64,000 nt of DNA from JACPPO01 sp965262505 (GCA_965262505.1 CBDHFM010000010.1:1-64000); one strand, 5' to 3'. Positions 24,826 to 33,470 are shown, counted from the first letter of the stretch. Translations and numbers: made by a program. The notes: generated by a model from the letters alone, not told the origin.

Positions 24826-25328
24826 ATGGCTGTGGGAGCGCTGACTGGAGTGGCCAGCACGTGATCGATCTGCCGTTGGTAGGCTGTCGCGGCGGTCGTG
24901 GCGAGGCGTAGTTCCGTTCCGAGATCTTCAACAAGTTGGTGGAGTCCATCTCGGGTCGACTCGAGCGCGTGAATCCCAGAGAGAGGACCAGTAAGTACAT
25001 CCGGCCCAATGCCAGGTGCGAGAACAGGGAGGAGGTGCCGGGATGCGCCCCAGCGTGCTCCTAGTTCAAAGAGGACGTAGGGAGAGTGGATGCTTTGGTG
25101 CGAAATAATACCGATGAACGTGGTCGCTGCGTGGACTTCCCTTCGTAGCCGATCGTCAACGTCGACTCCTCCTGGCAGGCGATAACCTGGAACGCTCGTG
25201 CATCGAATGGCTTCAGGTGGTAGCGCTAGGGCCGACCGGCACAGATCCACCAATGCCGCAGCGAGAAGCTCGTCTGCCGTGGCATGACTAATGAACAACT
25301 TGATCGGCTGCTGACGATCAGGTTGCAT
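24657..25328 (-). CDS. TIR-domain protein
   Basis: 223 aa as read. Residues about 9-145 form a bacterial TIR domain: IKLFISHATADELLAAALVD, then FIGIISHQSIHSPYVLFELG with the candidate catalytic glutamate in FELGARWG. Bacterial TIR domains of this type are NADases used in anti-phage immunity (for example Thoeris, pAgo-TIR) or signal sensors. Beyond residue about 160 the text is low-complexity because it runs out of frame over a resolvase fragment, so the native C-terminus is lost or frameshifted. No partner defence gene is adjacent; the tyrosine integrase follows upstream on the same strand. Confidence 0.7.
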   Translation of the reverse strand: MQPDRQQPIKLFISHATADELLAAALVDLCRSALALPPEAIRCTSVPGYRLPGGVDVDDRLRREVHAATTFIGIISHQSIHSPYVLFELGARWGASRHLLPVLAPGIGPDVLTGPLSGIHALESTRDGLHQLVEDLGTELRLATTAATAYQRQIDHVLATPVSAPTAISPGPRAKSSGARRARSAPHASTARRTTSGVSSSWASPRPPSPRSPACPVPPSTAS

Positions 25329-25412
25329 GTCTTCGTTCCCTATAGTGATCCATCTGGTTGAGTATTTTACGTTGAGCCTTGTCGTCCGGAGGTGCGGGGG
25401 CTATCGCCCCGC

Positions 25413-26459
25413 TCAAATCCCGATCTTCTCAATATCTTCGACGGTCACCTCGTCGTCGGTCCGGTCGTAGAGCTTGGTCGTGCGCGGGCTCTCATGCGCG
25501 GCGATTCTCTGGGCGCGCTCGAGCGTCCCGCCATTGAGCAGATATGCCGTGATGCCGGTGGCCCGGAAGGTGTGGCAATTGGCCTCGCCGAGCCCGACGG
25601 TCTTGACGCGCCGCTTGATCATCCGGAACACATCCACCCGGCTCATCCGGCGGGCGCCCATCCCGCCCGCCCGCGGCATCGAGCGCCACAGGGGCGACTC
25701 TTTCTCGGCCGCGATCCCGGCCGCGTCGAGATAGGCGTCGAGGTAGGCCTCCGCCTTGTGGTGGACCGGCACGGCGTGGTGCTTCCCGCCTTTTTCCTGG
25801 AGCCGCAGCCACCAGCGCTTGCCCTGCTGGCAGTAATCCTCGACGCGCATGCCGACGACGGCCGAGACGCGCGCAAAGCTGTAGACCATCACGGCCAGCA
25901 GGGCGCGATCGCGCAGGCCGCGGAGGGTCGACGTGTCGATGGTGTCGAGCAGCAGCCGTGCTTCGGCGGGCTGCAGTACCGGCGTCTTGCCGGTCCTGAC
26001 GACGTGGGTCGGCCCGCGCACCGAGGTGGCCGGGTTGGTGGGTATCACCTGGCCGGTCACCAGCCAATCGCACAGCCGGCGGATGGCGGCCAGGTGCTGC
26101 TTGATCGTGGGGGCGCGATACAGGCTTTGCATCTCCTCGATGTAGGTGGCTACCGCGATCGGGGAAATCTGGGTGAGCGCGAGCCCGCGTGCGTCGCACC
26201 AGGTGAAGAACCGCGTCACGGCCGCGGCGTACGCCGCGCGCGTATGCGGGTTCCGGATCTGGGCGGTGAAAAACTCCACGGTCCGCTCCGCGGCCTGCGG
26301 CCCGGCGCGCCGGATAGTGGCCGGGAGGCCTTCGATCTGCCAGCCCCCGGGCAGGACGAGCGCCGTTGACTGGGCGGACACTGGGGCCAGTGCGAGTGGG
26401 GGAGTGGGCTGTGTCGGATCCGTGCCCGCGCGGTCCGTTTCCGGTCGTGGTCGGTCCAT
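25413..26459 (-). CDS. Tyrosine recombinase / integrase (XerC-like)
   Basis: 348 aa. The N-terminal SAM-like core-binding domain is at about 60-150 (NPHTRAAYAAAVTRFFTWCD). In the catalytic domain, Arg lies in YSFARVSAVVGM, a Lys in the beta-hairpin region QEKGGKHHAVPVH, the HxxR box in CHTFRATGITAYLL, then His in AAHESPRTTKLYDRT with the nucleophile Tyr. All key residues are present, so it is probably active. Related fragments occur at 12838-12897 (C-terminus) and 46578-46817 (N-terminus). An inverted repeat lies just upstream at 26470-26493. Confidence 0.9.
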   Translation of the reverse strand: MDRPRPETDRAGTDPTQPTPPLALAPVSAQSTALVLPGGWQIEGLPATIRRAGPQAAERTVEFFTAQIRNPHTRAAYAAAVTRFFTWCDARGLALTQISPIAVATYIEEMQSLYRAPTIKQHLAAIRRLCDWLVTGQVIPTNPATSVRGPTHVVRTGKTPVLQPAEARLLLDTIDTSTLRGLRDRALLAVMVYSFARVSAVVGMRVEDYCQQGKRWWLRLQEKGGKHHAVPVHHKAEAYLDAYLDAAGIAAEKESPLWRSMPRAGGMGARRMSRVDVFRMIKRRVKTVGLGEANCHTFRATGITAYLLNGGTLERAQRIAAHESPRTTKLYDRTDDEVTVEDIEKIGI

Positions 26460-26469
26460 GGCATAAATC

Positions 26470-26493
26470 GTAACATAACGTCCTTTATGTTAC
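26470..26493. promoter_or_regulatory. Inverted repeat in the integrase leader
   Basis: Arms GTAACATAA (26470-26478) and TTATGTTAC (26485-26493) separated by 6 bases, 10 bases upstream of the integrase ATG, in an otherwise GC-rich context. It is a candidate operator or part of the recombination core site. Confidence 0.5.
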
Positions 26494-26742
26494 GTATATA
26501 GGCCTCGTTTTAGGACACCCGCGACCAGGACCGGGGCAGGGGTGCGGGCGTGCGGCCGAGGCCGGTCCTGCCGGGCCTGTGACAGCTCGGGAGCGGAGCG
26601 GCTGGCATAGCGCCGGACCCCACCGCCGGAGGCAAGCGGCCACACGCCCGACAGCGGCAGTGTACCCGGGCAGGGCGAATCCGGCCCTCCTGGTGACACA
26701 CCTGGCCCGCCCACAGACGGCCCGGCAGAGTCAAGCCCATTC

Positions 26743-28146
26743 CTAGTTGAAACTCTCCGCGGCTCCTGATGGCTTACGCGGCTTTCTTCGTCGACGGCGT
26801 CGTGTCGATCTTCAGCTCTCGCTTCAATGCGTCACGAAGCCTGGGCAGGTGCCGGTAGCCCATCACCTTGCGCAGGCGTGGCTCGATGTCCAGGAGCGCA
26901 GTGGCCAGCCAGCGATGGCGTTGACTCGAGTGCTGCCAGTGATCGACCTTCGCGCAGCGCTCCTCAATGAGCGCGTTGATGGACTCGAGGCCGTTCGTCG
27001 TCTTCAACGACCGGCCCAGCACACCGTACACCCCGAGGCGATGCAACGTCAGGGTCTCGTCGAGGCCTTCCGCCAGACTGCCGGCCGCGGATTGGTTCCG
27101 ATCCTCCAGCTCATGCTGGAGCGACTTGAGGGCGGCGAGGGCCTCGTCGTACTCCGGACGGTTGTAGGCGCGCTGGAGACGCTGCCGCCACCCCGGCTGC
27201 TCACGCTTGGCCACGTAACTCACCACGTTCTCGCGCGTGTGCCACTGACACCGTTGCCCCAGGGCGCGGTGGCGGAAGGCTTTCCGCCCGGCCGCCCGGA
27301 GCCCCTTGCCGCCATCCACGATCACCAGAAGCCCCTGGGAGACATCGAGGCCCCGCTCGACCAATGACCGGAGGAACGGGGTCAACACCTTCTCGTTCTC
27401 CGTGTCCGTCTCGACGACGCCCAGGAACCGTTTGTCCCCCGTCATCGTGATGCCCAGCGCGACGACCATCGTCGCCTCGGCGAACGTCTTGCCGTCCAGC
27501 ACGAGGGCCACGACGTCCTCCCCGGAGAGGTCCCGCTCCTGGAGCTCGCGGAGTTTCGTCGCGCTGGCCTGAATGAATGCGCGGGACACCGTCGACCCAG
27601 ATAGGCCGATCGCCCTGGGAATCGCCTCGGCGGCCGCCGCGTCGTTGCGGCACGAGATCCCATACAGCACGCGCCTCAGCAACAGGTCGTTGACTGCGCG
27701 ATCGCCATGCAGCGCCTCGTACGACCGCAGGGGAATCTCGCGCTCCGTGACATGGCGAATCCGGGGCACGCGAATCGGCACGCGCTGGCCGGCCAACCCG
27801 ACCGTCCCTGGGGTTGCTGCCATGACGGCGCCCACCGACTGACGGGGCTTTGCGGGCGTAGCGCTCGCCAGCCAGCGCGGTCACTTCCTCGTCGAGCAAC
27901 TCCTCGATGTGCATCAAGCCCAGCGGAACCAACGACCGGATCAACTCCACCTTGGCATCGACCTCCAGCTCGGCGTACTCCTCTCGGTCGATGACGTCGA
28001 CCGCGCCCAACGTGTGACCTTTCTTGCGCTTCCTGACCGATCGTAGGACACTGCTCATCTCGGCTCCTTTCTCTCGTGGGCTGATGTCCGTCTTCTCAAA
28101 CGTCATCAAACCACAGGGTTTGGAGCCGCTTCAATTTTCAACTAAG
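26743..28146 (-). mobile_element. IS256-family insertion sequence
   Basis: 1.4 kb bounded by related terminal repeats: 26743-26766 and 28122-28146, sharing TAGTTGAAA and GCGGCTCC on opposite strands. It contains a frameshifted transposase gene. The 8-bp flanks (agcccatt on the left, tttcgctc on the right) are not a target duplication, so one side has been rearranged. Its right end lies about 30 bp from the cut edge of a truncated virD4 copy. Confidence 0.7.
26774..28109 (-). pseudogene. IS256-family transposase with one frameshift
   Basis: The first part (from MMTFEKTDISPREKGAEMSS, or more likely MSSVLRSVRKRKKG, to LAGERYARKAPSVGGRRHG) and the second part (TVGLAGQRVPIRVPRIR to the end ...KTTNGLESINALIEERCAKV...) are in different frames. 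Removing one G from the run at 27810-27813 joins them as SNPGTVGLAGQ. The DDE catalytic residues are recognisable in ALVLDGKTFAEATMVVALGI, LLVIVDGGKGLRAA and NGLESINALIEE. Without the shift it would be a normal Mutator-type transposase of about 440 aa. Confidence 0.8.
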
Positions 28147-28175
28147 TTTCGCTCACACTCGCCCGGCACGGGTTC

Positions 28176-28909
28176 TTCGTGTACGCCTGTTGCCAGAAGG
28201 GTTCTTTGCCCTTGCCGAACAGTTGGTTGAGCAGGGACGCCACGGTGTAGGCGAGGGAGTACGAATCGAGCCACGTCGCACTCAGCGGATTCCACGTCAG
28301 CTAGCCATCGAGAGACAGCTCAATGTAGTCCTCGTCGCGGTCCAGTTCGCCAAGCATCCGGCGGATGTCGTGGTAAAAATCACCCTTCACTTCCAGGACG
28401 AGCGCGGCCAGTCGCCGCTCGGGATTGTCCGCTTGCCAGCCGAGCAACTGGCGCGCGAACGGGTGCAGACAGGCGGACGTTTTCCCGGAGCCAACCGCGC
28501 CGAAAATCGCCACGCCGGTAGAGAGTCCACGCTCGGGGATCGTCAACCATTCAGGGGTTTGACTCTCGACCGCGTGGACCGGATGATGCACCTCGCCGAT
28601 GACGATGGCCGGGGCGTCGGACGTGGGCGAAAGTGGCCACGCCGGAAGGCTCGACCGGAGCCCGAGACGGACGCCCATCCGGGCGCACCAGATCCGCGAC
28701 GAGCTGACGACACCTTGCCCGGCCAGCCGCGCGGCCACGCCCGGGGCGACGTCGTCCCAGCCGACGACTGCCGCATACACGGTCGGGGTGTGAGAGCGGA
28801 CGAGGACGACCACGGGATCGGCCTCGGGACACCCGCCCGGCCACGTCCAGGCGCCCGCGGCGCTGAGGCCGCCGATGACGAGACAGGCGCGGCGGCGTCG
28901 GTCACCCAT
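28176..28909 (-). pseudogene. Truncated, nonsense-mutated N-terminal copy of VirD4/TraG
   Basis: Parallels the first about 245 residues of the intact VirD4 at 51061-53112: AWTWPGGCPEADPVVVLVRS, VGEVHHP-, PEWLTIPERGL, and the Walker A GAVGSGKTSACLHPFARQLL. A TAG replaces an Arg codon after ELSLDG (28301-28303), after which LTWNPLSATW...FWQQAY continues to the break near 28176. The remaining two thirds (TraM-binding and Walker B parts) are missing, next to the IS256 right end. It is a relic of a second conjugation module. Confidence 0.85.
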
Positions 28910-28978
28910 CTGGCCGCGCGGCGGTGCGTCTCGCGCCCGCCTCGGGCGCGTGGTCCGGCCTTCCTGCAAGGATACATC

Positions 28979-29275
28979 CTGACGGGAGCGACCCCGTAGG
29001 GGGTGTGACACTGGGCGTGACACCCGGTGGGACACCCCCCCCATCGACTGACCGCGCCAGCGGTCAAAAAGGGGGGGTCGCTCCCGTCATCTCCCGTTCC
29101 GCTGGCGCGGATCGGTCATGCCGGTCTAGGACGACAAACACCAAGAACGACTGGGATAAATGGAAAGTGGGTGTGTGACACCCCCCCACTTGTTTTTGTG
29201 ACACCCCCCCCTCTGTCCGTGTCACACCGGCACTGACCCCGGCACTGACCCCCGTATCAACTCGGGAACGCCTTG
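28979..29275. repeat. Repeat array copy A: TGTGACACC motifs and nested inverted repeats
   Basis: Upstream region of the dead virD4 copy. It holds at least five direct motifs of form (g)TGTGACACCC (about 29003, 29016, 29028, 29173, 29196) plus an inverted GTGTCACAC at 29219. An inverted repeat is built of CCGCGCCAGCGG (29053-29064) and CCGCTGGCGCGG (about 29099-29110). A second inverted pair GACGGGAGCGACCCC / GGGGTCGCTCCCGTC is at about 28981 and 29073. The same architecture occurs at 53184-53440 in front of the live virD4. Two CCGGCACTGACCC units follow at 29228-29252. Confidence 0.7.
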
Positions 29276-29332
29276 TAGCACGCATAGCGGTATACTCTCG
29301 GGTGTCACTCCCGGCACGAGGCGGTACGCCAC

Positions 29333-29584
29333 ATGAGCGAGAAGGGGCGCGAGAACAGGTTGAGGCGGATGGCGGACCGGCAAGGCTTGCGGGTGGAGCG
29401 ATCGCGCCGGCACGACCCGCGGGCGGCGTCCTACGGTTTGTATGCGCTCAAGACCTGGGAGACGCGAGAGCTCGTGAGCAAGCCAGGCGTACGCGACGAT
29501 CACACCTTAACGCTCGACGAGGTCGAGCAGTACCTGATGAGGACCGTTCCGGCGCGTTCTGAACGAGGCCGGAAGGGGACCTGA
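29333..29584 (+). CDS. Small conserved plasmid/accessory protein
   Basis: 83 aa, starting MSEKGRENRLRRMADRQGLR. The arrangement (basic, arginine-rich N-terminus; ALKTWETREL middle; TLTLDEVEQYLM C-terminal helix) is that of a widespread short hypothetical protein of actinobacterial and plasmid genomes. The function is unknown and nucleic-acid binding is possible. ATG at 29333; no strong ribosome-binding site. The 308 bases after it hold no supported gene. Confidence 0.5.
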   Translation: MSEKGRENRLRRMADRQGLRVERSRRHDPRAASYGLYALKTWETRELVSKPGVRDDHTLTLDEVEQYLMRTVPARSERGRKGT

Positions 29585-29892
29585 CGGCCGTAATTGCCTC
29601 TGAGCCGGAGCGGTCGGCCGGTGTCACCGAAGGGTCCGCAGCGAAGCGAAGGAGGCGCGCAGCGCCTTGACCAGACCGGCTGAGCGGAGGTTAGCTTTTG
29701 CGGCGCGCGGTATGCTCGTTGGAAGGGGCTGCACCCGTTACCGATACTCCGTCTGATGCAAGACCGGAGAGGCAACACTTCCGGCCCGGGCACCAGGGTG
29801 CGGCGAAGCCGGACCACGCGGCGACGGGCCACCCGGGCCAGTCCTTCGGCCCGAGCCGACTCGCCGCGGCGGCGGCGACGGGCGAGGCGATC

Positions 29893-30336
29893 ATGGCGAA
29901 CGCCACCGTCATCTTCGATGCGTTCGATCAGCCCGCGTTCACCCTGTTTCGGGAACGCCGGCTGTCGGTCCCGCTGCATGAGATCTCATCCCACCTGACC
30001 GGCGCCGTCCTGGCCGTCGAGGACCGTCGCTTCTACGACCACCGGGGCTTCGACCTCATACGTATGGGCGGGGCCGCGGTGATCGACGTCCAGGCGGGAC
30101 GTCTCGCACAGGGCGGCAGCACGATTACCCAACAGCTCGCGCGGGTGAGCCTGCTCTCGCGAGAGCGTACGTTCCGTCGAAAAATCGCCGAGATCATCAC
30201 GGCCGTGCAGATCGAACGCGCCTACCCGAAAGACCGCATTCTCAAGTTCTATCTCAACAAAGTGTACTTCGGTGAGGGCTTCTACGGGGTGGAACTTGTG
30301 GGGGAAAAATCTCGCGGCCGCCCCGAGCGTGTGTGA
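29893..30336 (+). pseudogene. Fragment of a class A penicillin-binding protein (GT51 transglycosylase domain)
   Basis: From ATVIFDAFDQPAFTLFRERR through VLAVEDRRFYDHRGFDLIRM (catalytic Glu in AVEDRRFYDH) and GGSTITQQLARVSLL to KFYLNKVYFGEGFYGVE, this is the glycan-polymerising core of PBP1a. The membrane anchor is missing at the N-terminus. After GVE the frame breaks (a GKNLAAAP-like continuation lies in another frame) and the transpeptidase domain is absent. An IS630 fragment follows immediately, so insertion probably cut the gene. It is not expected to be functional. Confidence 0.8.
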
Positions 30337-30360
30337 TCCTCCAGCCCGGCGAGACGGTGC

Positions 30361-30573
30361 TCAAAAAACCGCTTCCGCCAGGCACGAGACGACTTCCCGT
30401 CGGGTCTGCAAGCTGCGGGCGATTGCGTCATTGGACCAACCCTCGGCTGCCAGCAGAATCATCTTGGCGCGAAGCACCTCGAAATACGGGCGCGTGTATT
30501 GCACCGCCCTGGCGGTCAACGCCTGTTTTTCGGCGGCCGACAGAACAATCCGGTAGGGGCTCTGACGCGGCAT
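30361..30573 (-). pseudogene. N-terminal fragment of an IS630-family transposase
   Basis: 70 aa: MPRQSPYRIVLSAAEKQALT, RPYFEVLRAKMILLAAEGWS, NDAIARSLQTRREVVSCLAE. This is the N-terminal helix-turn-helix region of IS630 transposases; the DDE domain is missing. It is inserted at the break point of the transglycosylase gene. Confidence 0.75.
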
Positions 30574-30670
30574 CGGTTACGGTGCCATCCCGCGTAGAGT
30601 ACGGTGCCATATTCTGCCGCTGAGTACAAGAGGAAAACGTTAGCGTATTTATGAAACGGACGACTTAGCA

Positions 30671-30765
30671 AGCTGTCCCAATTCCGGGGTCCACCTCTGG
30701 GAGCTCGAGGCTGAACACGCCAAGCTCAAGCGGATGTACGCGGACCTGGCGCTGGAGCACGCGGT
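30671..30765 (+). mobile_element. IS3-family left end joined to an OrfA C-terminal fragment
   Basis: CTGTCCCAATTCCGGGGTCC followed by ACCTCTG is an IS3-type terminal repeat related to 12998-13040 and 18233-18275. It runs straight into ELEAEHAKLKRMYADLALEH, the leucine-rich C-terminus of IS3 OrfA. The element has been internally deleted. Confidence 0.65.
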
Positions 30766-30769
30766 TGGA

Positions 30770-30806
30770 TTGACAATAGTAGCTACTGGTTGCTACCTTA
30801 TGAAAT
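30770..30806 (+). promoter_or_regulatory. Promoter/operator of the Phd-PIN toxin-antitoxin operon
   Basis: TTGACA at 30770-30775 is a perfect -35; the -10 is not obvious (TATGAA at 30799 is rather far). The perfect palindrome AGTAGCTACT at 30778-30787 followed by GGTTGCTACC gives two half-sites suited to antitoxin autoregulation. Confidence 0.4.
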
Positions 30807-31097
30807 ATGAGATCGGTTGGAATCAAGATGCTCAACAGCCGTCTCAGCGAGTACGTGCGGCTGGCGGCATCGGGCGAAACCGTTCTGGTGACAGACCGTG
30901 ACCGAGTCGTCGCGGAAATCGGGCCACCGCGAGAAACCAGGAGCCCGATTCTTGCCGACGCGCAACTGGCCGAGGCGGTGCGCAAGGGCTGGTTGACACC
31001 ACCGGTGCTGCTCGTTGGGGAGCCTCCTCTGCCGGCACCGGTGGCACCACTCCGAGACCTTCTCGCTGAATTAGAGGGTGATAGAAGCGAACGGTGA
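30807..31097 (+). CDS. Phd/YefM-family antitoxin
   Basis: 96 aa. MRSVGIKMLNSRLSEYVRLA, ASGETVLVTDRDRVVAEIGP is the Phd/YefM DNA-binding fold (Gly-Glu-x-Val-x-(V/I)-T-D). The C-terminal half (PPVLLVGEPPLPAPVAPLRD, LLAELEGDR) is the proline-rich toxin-neutralising tail. Its stop overlaps the toxin GTG start at 31094, indicating translational coupling. It probably represses its own promoter. Confidence 0.85.
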   Translation: MRSVGIKMLNSRLSEYVRLAASGETVLVTDRDRVVAEIGPPRETRSPILADAQLAEAVRKGWLTPPVLLVGEPPLPAPVAPLRDLLAELEGDRSER

Positions 31098-31492
31098 TCT
31101 ATCTCGATACCTCGGTTGTGCTTGCGCAGCTGCTGGCCGAAGACCACCGTCCGCCCGCCGCGCTTTGGAGCGAGACCCTGGTGGCCAGCCGGTTGATGGA
31201 GTACGAGATCTGGACCCGGCTGCACGCGCGCACGCTGGCCGATTCCCACGGCGAGTCGGCCCGCCACCTCATCGGACGAATCGCGCTGTTAGAGCTGTCT
31301 CCACCGGTGCTTGAACGCGCGCTGGAGGCCTTTCCCGAGTCTGTTCCCGTGCGCACGCTCGATGCCCTACATCTGGCGTCCTGCGAATACCTGCGCCACC
31401 AAGGCCAGTCGATCGCACTGGCCAGCTACGACCACCGGATGACCGCCATCGCCCGTGCCATGAACATCCCCCTCTTTAATCTGATGCGCTGA
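31094..31492 (+). CDS. vapC: PIN-domain ribonuclease toxin (VapC-type)
   Basis: 132 aa, GTG start overlapping the antitoxin stop. The PIN-domain acidic residues are visible: Asp in MIYLDTSVVL, Glu in LMEYEIWTRL, Asp in VRTLDALHLASC and the late Asp in ALASYDHRMTAIA. VapC toxins are Mg-dependent RNases cutting tRNA or rRNA. Pairing with a Phd-type rather than a VapB-type antitoxin is a known variation. Length is normal and all key residues are present. Confidence 0.88.
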   Translation: MIYLDTSVVLAQLLAEDHRPPAALWSETLVASRLMEYEIWTRLHARTLADSHGESARHLIGRIALLELSPPVLERALEAFPESVPVRTLDALHLASCEYLRHQGQSIALASYDHRMTAIARAMNIPLFNLMR

Positions 31493-31596
31493 TGGCGCCG
31501 CACCGTGAACGTCCACTCGCCCCGCTCGTGTTGGCGACGCTGCTCGTCGCTGGCGGCGCGTATCTGCGTCGTCGATCTCGGCCTTCAATTCCTTAA
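31492..31596 (+). CDS. Short frame with a membrane helix after vapC
   Basis: 34 codons starting in a TGATG overlap with the vapC stop: MAPHRERPLAPLVLATLLVA, then GGAYLRRRSRPSIP. One hydrophobic stretch and a basic end. It is probably the stub of a truncated gene. Confidence 0.2.
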   Translation: MAPHRERPLAPLVLATLLVAGGAYLRRRSRPSIP

Positions 31597-31796
31597 GGTC
31601 CGAGCGGAATAGCACGGTTCGTGTTCCTCGTGATGGTGACGGTTCTGGCGATGCGCTCTCGCGTCAGCACAATGTGATTCACATCGTGCTCGATGCGTTC
31701 CCCTCGTGGATATTCGGTGAGCCAGGCTTGTGTTTGGCACGTCTCCAGAAGGCTCCCGACAGCCTCCGCGCACCGGGCCTGGTAACGGCGCTCCAC
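31593..31796 (-). CDS. Possible 67-aa protein of unknown function
   Basis: GTG start with GGGCCGGA upstream. The text QTQAWLTEYPRGERIEHDVN, HIVLTRERIARTVTITRNTN, RAIPLGP reads like a real protein C-terminus (balanced composition), but no family is recognised. It lies directly downstream of the TonB-receptor relic on the same strand. A longer in-frame start at 31853 overlaps that relic. Confidence 0.25.
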   Translation of the reverse strand: MERRYQARCAEAVGSLLETCQTQAWLTEYPRGERIEHDVNHIVLTRERIARTVTITRNTNRAIPLGP

Positions 31797-31824
31797 TCCG
31801 GCCCTTCGGGTGACGCCGGTCGCT

Positions 31825-32660
31825 TTAGAAGCCAACGCGCGTGCTGATGCCAACGCGCCGCGGCGGGTTGGTCAGATAGCCGACCCGGGCGCGCGTGCCC
31901 CGCTCCTGGTCGAGCGCGAGGAACGCCCGCTCGTCGGTGACGTTGTTGATGAAGAAGGCGATGTCCCACACGCCACTAAGCACCCCGATCCTGGTGTTGA
32001 GGATGTTGTAGGCCGGCAGTTCCGGATTGAAGGTGAACGTGCTCTGCGTCAGCGGCCCACCGATGAATGTGTCCGGGTGCAACGCGGGGATCAGCGCCGT
32101 CAAGTCGACGGAGCCGAACCCCTCGGCCTGGTCGCCGATCTGGGTGAAGCGCGATCCGACGTGCTGGTACACGCCGCTCAGATAGCCGACCCAACCGCCC
32201 ATCACCCACCGCCACGTGGCGGCCGTCGTCATCTGAAACCGCGGCGTCGTCGGCAGCCGCTTGCCGTCCTCGATGTCCGCGATGATACCTATGGCGTGCC
32301 CGGCGTCGTCGTACGCCTCCAGGGTCGACTGTCTGGCGTCGGCCACGCTGGCGGAGAGGGCGACGTCGAAGAGAGGCGTCGGCTGCGCGGCGACCTCGAA
32401 TTCCATGCCGGCGCTCCGGGTGTCCGGCACGTTGAAGATAACCCGCGACGAGCACGAGCCGGCCGTCACCGTCGCCTGCAGGTTGCGGATGTCCATGTAG
32501 AAGCCGGAGACGTTCACCGTCCCACGGCCGCCCAGGATGGTGGACTTGGTGCCCACCTCGTAATTCCAGAGCGTTTCGTTGTCCCAGGTGCCGTGGGCGC
32601 CGAAGGTCTCCAGGTCTCTCGGCGTGCAGAGCGGCGCGTTGAGCGGTGCGGCCCGACATC
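31825..32660 (-). pseudogene. C-terminal part of a TonB-dependent receptor
   Basis: About 280 residues of beta-barrel: NETLWNYEVGTKSTILGGRG, TVNVSGFYMDIRNLQATVTA, AGMEFEVAAQPTPLFDVALS, ending NPPRRVGISTRVGF with the terminal phenylalanine. Around 32660 the frame shifts (FSVVYTHASSRLVTPPPGA is in another frame), and the plug and signal peptide are missing. It is most like the SusC/FpvA-type iron-complex receptors with the YNILNTRIG...NVTDERAF box. Confidence 0.8.
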
Positions 32661-33243
32661 CTTGGCCCCCGGCGGCGGCGTGACCAGCCGCGATGACGCG
32701 TGGGTGTAGACCACCGAGAACGAGCCGTGGGACGAAGACGACGTGCCCGGCCCGCGCGAACGGGTCATGCCGACGGCGGCCGCCACCGTCATCGAAACGC
32801 AGACCATAATCCCCGGCTCCGTGGTGGACGTGGCGACTGAGCGGCCGTGCCGGGGTCGGGGCGGCGATCCGCTGGCCCCCGTCGATCTCCGGCCGGCCGC
32901 GGTCGTCCTGGCTGTTGCGCGGGTCGCGCGGGGGGCGATCGATCGAGGGGTCTGGCCGGAGACGAGCGTCCGCGTCGCGGGCGGCCTGATCCCCCTCCGC
33001 GGCGGCGCACGCCCCGCGCGGGCACCCCGGCCCGTGACCGTGCGCCGTGTCGACCGCAGGCGAGGGGCACGTGCGTGCAGTACCCTTGACCACTAAGGGG
33101 GGACACGATCTGAGGAAGGTAAAATGTCCTCGCGCGTGCCCTCCATCGGTGTGACAGTACTCGTAGGATGGGGTCGTCGCTGGTTTCGCTGTGAGAGATG
33201 AAGGCAGCGACGTCTCCGCTGCACGACAGGGAGCTCGAAGAAT
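32661..33243. other. No supported gene
   Basis: The first about 100 bases hold out-of-frame continuation of the receptor relic. The rest has long open frames on both strands typical of GC-rich non-coding or decayed sequence, without starts or families. GACCACTAAGGGGGGACACG at about 33090-33110 looks like an IS terminus, but no transposase accompanies it. Confidence 0.4.
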
Positions 33244-33465
33244 ATGGGTCGAATATTTTGGGGTGTCGTCCTTGTGACAGGGTTGGTCCTGGTGGCTGAA
33301 GCGCCAGCGGAGGCCTATCTCGACCCGGGGGCCGGCAGCATCCTCCTCCAAGTGCTGCTCGGGGGGTTTGCCGCCGCCGGCGTCGTCGCGAAGCTGTTTT
33401 GGCAGAGCCTCAGTGCGCCGTTTCGCCGACGCCCGTCGAGCGACGGGGATCAGTCGCCGTCCTGA
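33244..33465 (+). CDS. Small secreted/membrane peptide of the YLDPG-x-GS type
   Basis: 73 aa, ATG at 33244 preceded by GGGAG. The signal helix (GVVLVTGLVLVAEAPAEA) is followed by AYLDPGAGSILLQVLLGGFA and a second helix ending FWQSL, then basic residues. The YLDPGxGS-LLQ motif is conserved in short proteins encoded beside methyltransferases and sulfatase-fold membrane enzymes in many Gram-negatives. The role is unknown, but the gene order conserved here (peptide, methyltransferase, sulfatase) supports one pathway. Confidence 0.75.
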   Translation: MGRIFWGVVLVTGLVLVAEAPAEAYLDPGAGSILLQVLLGGFAAAGVVAKLFWQSLSAPFRRRPSSDGDQSPS

Positions 33466-33470
33466 TCTGT

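Noticed and set aside
25413..26459. Integrase plus flanking repeats as the ends of a defined integrative element
   Set aside because: I could not find a second copy of a plausible att core around it; the only clear direct repeat (34 bp) lies 24 kb away around mazEF.
26743..28146. Target-site duplication of the IS256 element
   Set aside because: The 8-base flanks on the two sides do not match.
33085..33135. IS-terminus-like GGGGGGACACG segment
   Set aside because: No matching inverted partner or transposase found nearby.
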